DNA from: JANMZO01 sp963763135
GTDB lineage: Bacteria > Actinomycetota > Acidimicrobiia > Acidimicrobiales > JANYDT01
Length of the DNA stretch: 64,000 nt
Direction: 5' to 3'
Assembly: GCA_963763135.1 (NCBI GenBank)
Contig: CAVXNJ010000010.1
Coordinates: 1-64,000 of the forward strand
Shown: piece after piece, positions 24,301 through 32,095 of the stretch
Layout of the letters: each line of letters starts with the position of its first letter
How positions within the stretch are numbered: the first letter of the stretch is position 1
Translations under genes and position numbers: made by a program
Notes under the pieces: model-generated
The model's database searches: none
Told to the model about the DNA's origin: nothing
What the model saw: only the letters and a program-made list of their open reading frames with translations

Positions 24301-24924
24301 GTAGTTCTCCTCGGTGTAGCCGAGGGCACGAAGGATGACGAACATCGACAGGCGACGCTTACGGGCGACACGGGCGCCGGCGGTGACGTCTTTGCCCGGC
24401 TTCTGCTCAACGTCGAACTCGATCCACTCACCGCGGTAGGGGTGGACGGTTCCGGTCACGAGGGTCTTGAGGTCACGGCCCGGGGCGAAAATGACACCCG
24501 GGGAACGCACGAGCTGCGACACGACGACGCGCTCAGTGCCGTTGATGATGAACGTACCTTTGTCGGTCATCATCGGGAAGTCGCCCATGAACACGGTCTG
24601 CTCTTTGATTTCGCCGGTGGCGGCGTTCATGAAGCGGGCGCGCACGAAGATCGGCGCCGAGAAGGTCATGTCCTTCTCTTTGCACTCCTCCACGCTGAAC
24701 TTGGGTGGTGGCCGAAGATCGATGTCGTCGGGATCGAACTCCAATTCCAGCCGCAATGTGCCGGTGAAGTCTTCGATAGGGCTAATGTCGCCGAAAGTTT
24801 CCTTCAGACCTTGATCGAGGAAGCCCTGAAAAGACGCCTTCTGAACTGAGATCAGGTCAGGAAGCGGTAGGACTTCGTCGAGATCGGCGAAGGAAAAACG
24901 GTCACGGGACGGCGTTGTGGACAA
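21352..24924 (-). CDS. rpoB: DNA-directed RNA polymerase subunit beta
   Basis: This 1190-residue subunit forms one jaw of RNA polymerase. The start is a TTG at 24924, preceded by AGGAG and GAGGA; no ATG lies in a better place. The rifampicin region reads [20 protein letters not shown], then [17 protein letters not shown]: positions equal to E. coli D516, H526 and S531 are the sensitive-type residues, while N518 is Val here. The C-terminal clamp/flap motifs [22 protein letters not shown] are intact. It leads the rpoB-rpoC unit. Confidence 0.98.
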   Translation of the reverse strand: [1190 protein letters not shown]

Positions 24925-25408
24925 CGTGTCCTCACTCCTCGTGATAGGTCGGGGCGGCAGAACCGTGCAAACACGGCACCTGTGGCCCCTGGGGGCGAAC
25001 TCGGGAATACTTCACCGCGCGAGACAGCACCGGAGACATTGCGTGAAAAGACAGCAATGTAGAAGGGGACAAAGCGCGCACGGTAGGAAAAATCTATCAC
25101 CGTATTCCGCTATTCACAAACAACTACGCGTCGCCCCAAGCCCGAACCGGACTTCGTGGAGCAGAGGGTACGCCCAAACGCCTCTCGTGGTCAAGCTTTG
25201 CGAAGCGAAAGCATACCTGGGACCCATCCTGCCCAGTGATGCGGCAACATAAATGCCGGGCCCGGACCGCAGCCCCATGAAGCGCGGCCCGGAAATGCAA
25301 CGACCGGACCCGAAGGTCCGGTCGCATGTAACAAGTCGCATGTAACAGAGTGACGTTGCCCGAGTTGGGCAAGATCACGAAGACGAGAGCATTGACTCTC
25401 GTCGGGGA
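24925..25408. promoter_or_regulatory. rplL-rpoB intergenic leader
   Basis: A 484-base non-coding region. From the rplL side it holds the hairpin at 25301-25324 (listed separately) and a second possible stem, GGCCCGG (25286-25292) with CCGGGCC (25256-25262). The remainder is presumably the long 5' leader of rpoB. Hairpins between rplL and rpoB act as attenuators in other bacteria; that role here is inferred. I see no gene in it. Confidence 0.55.
25301..25324 (-). terminator. hairpin between rplL and rpoB (terminator or attenuator)
   Basis: CGACCGGACC and GGTCCGGTCG make a perfect 10-bp stem with a CGAA loop (TTCG on the minus strand). It lies about 85 bases after the rplL stop. With no clear U tract it may allow partial read-through into rpoB, as at the classic rplL-rpoB attenuator. 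Confidence 0.7.
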
Positions 25409-25792
25409 TTACTTCAGTTCAGCCTTGGCGCCGGCCTCGGTCAGAGCGGCGACAGCCTTCGCGCCGTCGTCCTTCGAGACCTTCTCCAGAACCTTCGACG
25501 GCGCAGCGTCGACGAGATCCTTGGCTTCCTTCAGGCCGAGCTTGGTGAGCTCACGAACGACCTTGATGACGCCGATCTTCTGGGCGCCAGCTTCCTGGAG
25601 GACGACGTCGAACTCGTCCTGCTCTTCGACGGCCGGAGCAGCGTCGCCGCCGCCTGCCGGAGCGGCAGCCATCATCATGGCCGGAGCCGAAGCGGTGACG
25701 TCGAAGCGCTCTTCGAATGCCTTCTTGAGATCGACGAGTTCAAGGACGGTCATACCGGCGATGCTGTCGAGAATTTCTTGCACGTTTGCCAT
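25409..25792 (-). CDS. rplL: 50S ribosomal protein L7/L12
   Basis: The 127-residue stalk protein has the N-terminal dimerisation part (QEILDSIAGMTVLELVDLKK), an Ala/Pro/Gly-rich hinge at about 35-52 and the factor-binding C-terminal domain (KIGVIKVVRELTKLGLKEAKDLVDAAP). It recruits EF-G, EF-Tu and IF2 to the ribosome. It follows rplJ by 141 bases. Length and composition are standard. Confidence 0.98.
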   Translation of the reverse strand: MANVQEILDSIAGMTVLELVDLKKAFEERFDVTASAPAMMMAAAPAGGGDAAPAVEEQDEFDVVLQEAGAQKIGVIKVVRELTKLGLKEAKDLVDAAPSKVLEKVSKDDGAKAVAALTEAGAKAELK

Positions 25793-25933
25793 GTGCCTAA
25801 CTTTCTGTGCAGCTACTCGGTTGCGAGTAGCGATAGCGAATGGGGTTACTACGAGAGGTACTGCGCCGCTCGGTGAGCGGTCCGGCGCGCCTGGCGCCGT
25901 AGGAAAATCGGTGCAAACGACCGATCGGAGCTA

Positions 25934-26473
25934 CTAGGCCGCTTCGGGCTCGCCGCCCTGCTTGTCGATAAGCGCCGCAATGGCGTATACGACATCGCGG
26001 GGTGGGGCCGCGAGGAGGCTTGCGAACTGCGACAGCGGAGCTGCGAAGAGACCGGCCAGTTCGGCCAGAACCTGCTTCTTCGGCGGCATCTCGGCCAGAG
26101 CCGAGGTCTGCGCGGCGTCGAGCACCTTGTTGCCAAGGAGTCCGCCTTTCACGATCAGCTTCGGGTTCGTCTTGGCGAAGTCCTTCAGCGCCTTGGCGGC
26201 TTCGACGGCATCGCCCTTGATGAACGCCACGGCGGTTGGGCCGTGAAGAAGGGGCTCGAGGTTCTCGATTCCCGACTGTTCGGCCGCGATACGAACGAGT
26301 GTGTTTTTGAACACTCGGTAGTCGCCACCGGCTCCACGAAGCGACCGGCGAAGGTCACTCAGGTTGCTGACGGTCATGCCGCGGTATTCCGTGAGGATCG
26401 CAGCATCGGAGTTCGCAAGAAGCTCTTTGATCTCCGAGACGACTTCAACTTTGTCTGCATTTGGGTTTTCCAT
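25934..26473 (-). CDS. rplJ: 50S ribosomal protein L10
   Basis: L10 anchors the L7/L12 stalk to the ribosome. The 179-residue protein shows AAILTEYRGMTVSNLSDLRR, YRVFKNTLVRIA and the C-terminal helix that binds L7/L12 dimers (LAGLFAAPLSQFASLLAAPP, then a charged tail). In most bacteria the L10-L12 complex represses its own operon by binding the mRNA leader, which fits the structured region 26474-26778 upstream. Confidence 0.97.
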   Translation of the reverse strand: MENPNADKVEVVSEIKELLANSDAAILTEYRGMTVSNLSDLRRSLRGAGGDYRVFKNTLVRIAAEQSGIENLEPLLHGPTAVAFIKGDAVEAAKALKDFAKTNPKLIVKGGLLGNKVLDAAQTSALAEMPPKKQVLAELAGLFAAPLSQFASLLAAPPRDVVYAIAALIDKQGGEPEAA

Positions 26474-26778
26474 TTTTCCTCCTCTCGAGGAACTTGTAGG
26501 TCACGAACGGGTACTGCGAGAACTGCGGAACATCGAACTGCGGGAACATCGAACTGCGGGAAAAACAAAAGGCGTTCGAGCATCTGTCGACGCAACGAAC
26601 GCCTTGCCCCGGAGGGAAAGAATTCGCCTCGTCGGGCCAACTCCGTCGGGAGGAGTTGTTCTTCGAGCCCCGCCCTGTCGGGCCGCTCGAACCGGATGTC
26701 TTCGGCTGATATTGAACTGAGAACTGAAACTGAGAACCGTGGTGCGAGGGGCCTCCGGCAAACGGAGAACCGGATTTA
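26474..26778 (-). promoter_or_regulatory. rplA-rplJ intergenic region, probable L10 leader
   Basis: A 305-base gap without a gene. It contains stems such as TTCGAG/CTCGAA around 26662-26691 with a GC-rich interior, and GGCGTTCG paired with CGAACGCC around 26570-26605. A short direct repeat, AACATCGAACTGCGGG, occurs twice at 26530-26562 just before rplJ. The position is that of the L10 leader that mediates autoregulation by the L10-L12 complex; the consensus fold was not checked. Confidence 0.5.
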
Positions 26779-27480
26779 CTACTCTTCGGGCTTCAGGCGG
26801 CCGGTGTCGACCTTCACGCCGGGGCCCATCGTGGAGGCGACGGTGATCCCCTTCATGTAGCGACCTTTGGCGGCCGACGGCTTGGCTCGGTTGAGTTCGT
26901 CGATAACGGCGGTGAAGTTCCGAGCGAGATCTTCCTTCGCGAAGGAAACCTTGCCGATCGGCACGTGGATGTTGCCGAACTTGTCGGTGCGGTACTCGAC
27001 GCGTCCACCCTTGAACTCGGCAACGGCCTTGGCCACATCGGTGGTCACGGTGCCAGTCTTGGGGTTCGGCATCAGACCACGCGGGCCGAGTTGGCGGCCG
27101 AGACGACCGACCATGCCCATGAGGTCAGGGGTGGCGATCGCCAGGTCGAAGTCGAGGAACCCGCCGGTGACCTTCTCAACGAGATCGTCGGCACCGACGA
27201 TGTCGGCTCCGGCGTCGCGAGCGGCTTGGGCGGCATCGCCCGAAGCGAACACGGCCACGCGGATCGTCTTGCCGGTACCGGCCGGGAGGGCCACGGTGCC
27301 GCGGACGATCTGGTCGGCTTTGCGGGGGTCAACGCCCAGACGCACAGCCACTTCAACCGATTCGTCGAACTTGGCCGAGGCCAGGTTCTTCACGACATCG
27401 ACCGCTTCGATCGGGGTGTGAAACTGCTCACGGTCGTAGCGCTTGGCCGCGTCGGTGAATTTCTTTCCTTTTGTCGCCAT
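26779..27480 (-). CDS. rplA: 50S ribosomal protein L1
   Basis: The 233-residue protein has the L1 hallmarks KFDESVEVAVRLGVDPRKADQ, GTVALPAGTGK and GRLGRQLGPRGLMPNPKTGTV. L1 forms the mobile stalk next to the E-site and in many bacteria represses the rplK-rplA mRNA. It follows rplK by 109 bases. Complete and in frame. Confidence 0.98.
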   Translation of the reverse strand: MATKGKKFTDAAKRYDREQFHTPIEAVDVVKNLASAKFDESVEVAVRLGVDPRKADQIVRGTVALPAGTGKTIRVAVFASGDAAQAARDAGADIVGADDLVEKVTGGFLDFDLAIATPDLMGMVGRLGRQLGPRGLMPNPKTGTVTTDVAKAVAEFKGGRVEYRTDKFGNIHVPIGKVSFAKEDLARNFTAVIDELNRAKPSAAKGRYMKGITVASTMGPGVKVDTGRLKPEE

Positions 27481-27589
27481 CAGGCTCCCTCATCCTTTCG
27501 TATCCGCACCAGCGAGGTGGTCTGGGCGGGTGGGTTTTCGGCTCGAGGATCCGAACCGGAACAACTATCGGCCATTCGGCCGACAGCGA

Positions 27590-28018
27590 TTAATCGACGA
27601 TCTTGATGCCCATCGAGCGAGCGGTGCCCATGATCTGAAGCTTCGCTGCCTCGATGTCATTGGCGTTGAGGTCGGGCATCTTCTGCTCGGCGATGGTCGT
27701 GACCTGAGCCATGCTCAGCTGACCGACGATCTCCTTGCCGACCTTGCTCGCACCCTTTTCCACGCCAGCGGCCTTACGGATCAGCACAGGCGCCGGCGGC
27801 GTCTTCAGCTTGAACGTGAAGGTACGGTCGTTGAATACCGTGATCTCGACGGGAATGATGGTGCCGACCTGGGATTCGGTGGCGGCGTTGTAGGCCTTCA
27901 CGAATTCCATGATGTTCAGGCCATGCGGACCAAGAGCCGTACCAACCGGCGGTGCCGGTGTGGCCTTACCGGCCGGGATCTGGATCTTTACGATGGCGGT
28001 GACTTGCTTCTTTGCCAC
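27590..28018 (-). CDS. rplK: 50S ribosomal protein L11
   Basis: The 142-residue product begins MAKKQVTAIVKIQIPAGKAT and carries PPVGTALGPHGLNIMEF, the thiostrepton/GTPase-centre binding region of L11. It lies downstream of nusG, separated by a 142-base gap in which the last 22 bases of nusG are repeated (see findings). Length is standard. Confidence 0.98.
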   Translation of the reverse strand: MAKKQVTAIVKIQIPAGKATPAPPVGTALGPHGLNIMEFVKAYNAATESQVGTIIPVEITVFNDRTFTFKLKTPPAPVLIRKAAGVEKGASKVGKEIVGQLSMAQVTTIAEQKMPDLNANDIEAAKLQIMGTARSMGIKIVD

Positions 28019-28160
28019 GACAGTTCTCTCTTATGCGATTCGGGGATCGTCAACGGACATCCGAGGGACGGAGTTTTGACGAGCGGGAAAGCCTACAGCT
28101 TCGCGACCTGCGCGATTTACACGTCGGACCTGAGCCCAACGTCAATGCGCCACCCGCGTG

Positions 28161-28796
28161 TTACAGCTTCGCGACCTGCGCGAAGTCAAGCTCGACGGGG
28201 GTCTCTCGGCCGAAGATGTTTACAAGCACCTTCAGCTTCAGTTGGATGTCATTGATCTCGGCAATCGTGCCGGTGAAGTCGGCAAATGGGCCTTCCTTCA
28301 CACGAACGCTCTCGCCGACTTCGTACTCAAGGCGCGGCTTCGACTTGCGTCCGGCCGGTGCGCCGGTCTCGTCGACCTTCACCTGGAGGATGTTCTCCAC
28401 TTCTTTGCGAGAAAGAGGTGTGGGCTTGGCGCCGGAACCGACGAAGCCCGTGACGCCTGGTGTGTTGCGCACCACGTACCAGCTGTCGTCGTCGAGGTCG
28501 AGGCGGGCGAGCAGATAACCGGGAAAGACCTTCTTCTGGACGACAACTTTCTTGCCGTTCTTGAACTCGATCACATCTTCGAGCGGGATGACCACTTCGT
28601 AGATGCGCTCTTCCATGTTCATAGAGGCGATGCGGCTCTCGAGGTTGGTCTTCACCTTGTTCTCGTAGCCGGCATAGCTATGGAGAACAAACCACTGACC
28701 TGGACGGTCGTACGGGCTTTCGACGCGGACCGGAGCGTCTTCGGCTGCGTCGTCGGCGACGTCAGTGACTTCGTCGGCCAATTCTTCGCTGGTCAT
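28161..28796 (-). CDS. nusG: transcription termination/antitermination protein NusG
   Basis: NusG links RNA polymerase to Rho, NusE/S10 or the ribosome. From ATG 28796 the protein has 211 residues: an acidic N-terminal tail of about 30 residues typical of actinobacteria, the NGN domain (WFVLHSYAGYENKVKTNLE, KVFPGYLLARLDLDDDSWYVVRNTPGVTGFVG) and a C-terminal KOW domain (GESVRVKEGPFADFTGTIAEI). It follows secE by 55 bases. The last 22 bases, including the stop, are repeated 68 bp downstream. Confidence 0.97.
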   Translation of the reverse strand: MTSEELADEVTDVADDAAEDAPVRVESPYDRPGQWFVLHSYAGYENKVKTNLESRIASMNMEERIYEVVIPLEDVIEFKNGKKVVVQKKVFPGYLLARLDLDDDSWYVVRNTPGVTGFVGSGAKPTPLSRKEVENILQVKVDETGAPAGRKSKPRLEYEVGESVRVKEGPFADFTGTIAEINDIQLKLKVLVNIFGRETPVELDFAQVAKL

Positions 28797-28851
28797 GGAT
28801 ACTCTTTCGACAGTCTTGGTAGAAGCGTGTAAGGCAGGGACGTTGCGCTGG

Positions 28852-29139
28852 CTATTGGCCGAGCATGTACAGGACAAGCTTGGCAAAGGCCGCGTCGTAG
28901 CCGAACGTGAGAAGCGTCATGATCGCCAACGTGGCGATGACGACCGCCGTGTAGTTCTTGACCTGGGCCCGCGACGGCCACGCCACCTTCTTCATCTCAC
29001 TGCGGACTTCGGAGATGTACTGGCCGGGCGAGACTCGCTCAGCGGTTGCCGCGGGAGCCTGACGAGCGGCACGAACAGGTGTGCCGTCGGCATTGACGGA
29101 CCCTTGCTTTTGCAGCATTCGTTTGGTTTCTCGGTTCAC
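28852..29139 (-). CDS. secE: preprotein translocase subunit SecE
   Basis: SecE clamps the SecY channel. The GTG start at 29139 is preceded by GAGAGAGG and gives 95 residues: a basic, Ala-rich N-terminal tail of about 35 residues, the conserved amphipathic EVRSEMKKVAWPSRAQV and a single membrane helix (YTAVVIATLAIMTLLTFGYD). The single-helix form is usual outside enterobacteria. It lies between tRNA-Trp and nusG, the conserved arrangement. Confidence 0.95.
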   Translation of the reverse strand: MNRETKRMLQKQGSVNADGTPVRAARQAPAATAERVSPGQYISEVRSEMKKVAWPSRAQVKNYTAVVIATLAIMTLLTFGYDAAFAKLVLYMLGQ

Positions 29140-29218
29140 AACAGCCTCTCTCAACCGTGACACACGAGGGCCACGATCGTATTTCCCGTCGGTTTGCAAC
29201 TTCCCTGCGGGACTTCCG

Positions 29219-29291
29219 CAGGGCCGGAGGGACTTGAACCCCCAACCCCTGGTTTTGGAGACCAGTGCTCTGCCAATTGAGCTACGACCCT
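29219..29291 (-). tRNA. tRNA-Trp (CCA)
   Basis: The minus strand folds into a full cloverleaf of 73 bases: acceptor AGGGTCG with CGGCCCT, D arm GCTCAATTGGCAGAGC, anticodon arm CTGGT-CTCCAAA-ACCAG with anticodon CCA, and T arm with GTTCAAGTC. The 3' CCA is not encoded. It precedes secE as in many actinobacteria. Confidence 0.97.
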
Positions 29292-29413
29292 AGGTTCCGG
29301 CCGAAACCGGATCTTGGCGCGCCAAGGCACGGACAAGAGCGACAAGCGTAGCATTTCGGAGTCTCCACCCCGACCGCTTGACGCTGAACGCTTCGGGTTC
29401 GTGGCCGAAGCGA

Positions 29414-29442
29414 ATCGGGGCCCGCTTTTGGCGGGCCCCGAT
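29414..29442 (-). terminator. terminator after the xylF-like gene
   Basis: ATCGGGGCCCGC and GCGGGCCCCGAT form a perfect 12-bp stem with a five-base loop containing T residues. It lies about 50 bases past the stop of the binding-protein gene and separates it from tRNA-Trp. Confidence 0.88.
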
Positions 29443-29492
29443 ACAGGTTGGTGTGTTCCGCTCTAGTTGAGCGGGACGGTGAAAACGTTTGG

Positions 29493-30690
29493 TTAGATGC
29501 CAGCCTCGGTGCACTTCGCGGCGACGTCACCGGTGCAGAGTTCTTCCTTGGTGACGAAACCGTCAGCAACAACATCTTTCACGTTGTCCTTGTAGACCGG
29601 CGTGATGGCGGCCTGAACATACGGGAGGTCACGGGCACCATCGTTGATGGTCGCGTTCGAGGCAGGAGCTTCGCCCTTGAGGAGCGAAACAGCGGCGGCG
29701 ACAGCGGCATCGGCTTCGGCCTTGACTGGCTTGTAGACGGTCATGCACTGCGTGCCCATGAGGATGGCGGCGAGACCGTCACGGCGAAGCGTCCTGGCCG
29801 GTGGCCGGAACGGTCAGACCGTTCTTGGTGAGCACCGCCTGAGCTGCGAGCGAGAGACCATCGTTCGCTGCGAGCACGCCATCAATCTTTCCGCCAGCCT
29901 TGGTCAGCAACTGCTCAAAGATCTGACCACCCTTAACGTTGTCCCAATCCGGGACCGCTTCGGAACCAGCAACCACAACACCGGAATCCTTGATCGCCTC
30001 GTCCTGGCCCTGCTTGAACAACGTTGCGTTGTTGTCCGTCGGTGAACCGGAGAGCTGGATGATGTTCTTACCCTTTGCCGCATCCGCGCCACCAAGGCAC
30101 TGGATGATGCCTTCACCCTGGGCGGTACCCACCGCAACGTTATCGAACGACACGTACACGTCGGTCTTACCATTCAACGTCAACCGGTCGTAGTCGATCA
30201 GCTTGACACCCTGAGCGGCAGCTTTTTCCTGGATCGCTACCGCGGACGGCGAATCCAAGTTGACAATCGCCAACACCTTCACACCCGACGCGAGCATCTG
30301 ATCCGCGATGGTTGCCATCTTGGTCTTGTCGCCTTCAGCGTTCTGAATATCGCAGGTGATCGAAGCGGCCGCGCATGCAGCCTCAATGTACTTGCGGTCA
30401 AACGATTCCCAACGAACCGATGACTTCGAGTCCGGCAAAATAAACCCGGCCTTGCCCCCATCAGCAGCAGCCGCCGCAGCCGTGGTCTCCGCCGCAGCAG
30501 CAACCGTGGTCTCCGTCGCAGCAGCCGACGTTTCCGCAGCAACCGTGGTCTCCGCAGCAACCGTGGTCTCCGTCGCAGCAACCGTCGTATCAGCCGCAAC
30601 CGTCGTATCCGACGAATCCGAACTACACGCAGCACCAACAAGCGACATCGCGCTAAACAACAACGCGGCGCCCTTCATTTTTTTGTTCAT
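29493..30690 (-). CDS. xylF: xylose-type ABC substrate-binding lipoprotein (frame broken by one extra base)
   Basis: The product is a sugar-binding lipoprotein: lipobox LVGAAC with Cys22, then a Thr/Val/Ala-rich linker to about residue 80 built of repeated TTVAA units, and a type I binding fold close to XylF (VRWESFDRKYIEAAC, NLDSPSAVAIQEKAAAQGVKLIDYDRL, GVLAANDGLSLAAQAVL, ATGQDA). The gene is 1198 bases, one over a multiple of three. An extra base near 29787 breaks the frame right after GQDA; the frame RRDGLAAILMGTQCMTVYKP then continues to 29493. No xylose ATPase or permease gene is adjacent, so it is either an orphan or served by genes elsewhere. Error or real mutation cannot be told. Confidence 0.85.
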
Positions 30691-30747
30691 GAACTGTTTC
30701 TCCCCTTGAGATTGACGTCGGGCTTAGTGTATGACGTCCGTCACAAG

Positions 30748-30767
30748 GTTAGTTAAATGAGTTAACA
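30748..30767. promoter_or_regulatory. candidate ROK/XylR operator upstream of xylF
   Basis: The AT-rich sequence GTTAGTTAAATGAGTTAAC is an imperfect palindrome (GTTA-N11-TAAC) that stands out in this GC-rich setting. It lies about 60 bases before the xylF start codon, downstream of the ROK regulator gene, a sensible place for control by that protein. Resemblance to TTAGTT-type XylR boxes is suggestive only. Confidence 0.5.
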
Positions 30768-30816
30768 TTTGTCAAAGGAATGTTGTTCGTGCGCGGATTT
30801 GCCCGGCTCCGCTGGG

Positions 30817-32037
30817 TCAAACAAAGGCTGCCGGGTACTCGATGACCTCGCGCAAAACCGACGAGGCCGCACCGTGGAGCGCCGCTTCTCCACCGAGGGC
30901 CGAGACGAGCACGACCGGCTCCCGCCAGTCGGCGCCGATCACCCGCTCCATGAGGGCATGCTGTACGGCGGGCTGCAACCACGGCGACAGAGCGGCGTAG
31001 ATCCCACCCAGCATGATGGTGTTGACGTCGACGAGATTGACCATTGCGGAAACGGCCAGCCCGAGCATGCTTCCGGCGAACTCGATCGCGTGCGTGGCCT
31101 GCTTATCGCGCCGATGGGCCCGGGCCATCAACTCCTCGAGCGGACCCTCGGGACGCCCGATCGTCGTGCCCGGGCGGGCACCGATCCCGGCCATTTCCAA
31201 AATGCGTTCCTGTCCTGCTTCAGCCTCGAGGCACCCGGTCGCTCCGCACGCGCAGAGATTCCCGCCCGGGTTCACACATACGTGCCCGATTTCGCCCGCC
31301 AGGCCGGCCGCTCCCCGAAGCAGCTTGCGATCGAGCACGATGCCGGCTCCGACCCCGGCGTCAGCGAACACCAACGCGAAACTGTCGAGACCTGGGTGTT
31401 TCCGGGACCACAGCTCCCCGAGCGCAGCCAAGTTCGCTTCGTTGTCGAGACGCATCGGCAAATCGGCCAACCCGGTTCGCCGACGCAACTCCCCGATCAC
31501 GTCGAGATCCCGCCACCTGAGATTTGGGGCCAGCCGCAGCGTCTGAAGGTTTTGGCCGAGTAGGCCTGGCACGGCGATGCCAACACCGGCAACGGTGGCA
31601 CCGTCGGCGAGTGAGCGTTCGACCGCCCGCTTGACCATTGCGGCCGCGATGCCCAACGCCGACTCCGGGGATCTGCGTCGAAAGTCGTCGACCACGAGTT
31701 CGTGGCTGCGAACGGTTCCGGTGAAACCCAGAACGCAGCAGGCAAAGTAATCAACGTTGATTTCGAGGCCGACGGCCACAGGACCCTGTGGGGAGAGTTT
31801 CAGCGCCGATCCCGGACGTCCGGCCCCACGCGGGGCGGCGACCGTCCCGAGATCGGCCACCAGCCCCGCCGCAATGAGCACGTCGACGAGCTTCGAGACA
31901 GTCGCTTTCGTCATTTCGGTGGCCAAGGCGATCTGGGCGCGTGACACCGGGTTTCCATCGGCGATCGTGCGCAGTACGAGACCAAGGTTGTGCTCACGCA
32001 TCAAAGGCGAGCTGACTGCCACCGTTCGTCTCATCAT
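30817..32037 (-). CDS. xylR: ROK-family transcriptional repressor (XylR-like)
   Basis: The ROK protein has a MarR-like winged helix at residues 1-80 (REHNLGLVLRTIADG, SRAQIALATEMTKATVSKLVDVLIAAGLV) and the sugar-kinase-like ROK domain with FADAGVGAGIVLD and the zinc motif CACGATGCLE. Full HTH plus ROK length marks a repressor, not a sugar kinase. I start at ATG 32037 (406 residues); a second ATG follows at once and one lies about 12 codons in. It is divergent from xylA across only 57 bases and upstream of xylF, so xylose is the likely inducer and both promoters likely targets. Confidence 0.87.
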   Translation of the reverse strand: MMRRTVAVSSPLMREHNLGLVLRTIADGNPVSRAQIALATEMTKATVSKLVDVLIAAGLVADLGTVAAPRGAGRPGSALKLSPQGPVAVGLEINVDYFACCVLGFTGTVRSHELVVDDFRRRSPESALGIAAAMVKRAVERSLADGATVAGVGIAVPGLLGQNLQTLRLAPNLRWRDLDVIGELRRRTGLADLPMRLDNEANLAALGELWSRKHPGLDSFALVFADAGVGAGIVLDRKLLRGAAGLAGEIGHVCVNPGGNLCACGATGCLEAEAGQERILEMAGIGARPGTTIGRPEGPLEELMARAHRRDKQATHAIEFAGSMLGLAVSAMVNLVDVNTIMLGGIYAALSPWLQPAVQHALMERVIGADWREPVVLVSALGGEAALHGAASSVLREVIEYPAAFV

Positions 32038-32058
32038 GAGAGGAACGTTACCGGCTGG

Positions 32059-32095
32059 TTTCAAATCGCTCGAAGGACCACGTACAGTTGCGACA
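32059..32095 (+). promoter_or_regulatory. candidate xylA promoter giving a leaderless mRNA
   Basis: TTCAAA (32060-32065) and TACAGT (32083-32088) are separated by 17 bases, and the expected start of transcription about seven bases past the -10 box falls on the xylA ATG at 32095. No ribosome binding site precedes that ATG, which agrees with leaderless translation, common in actinobacteria. Confidence 0.5.
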
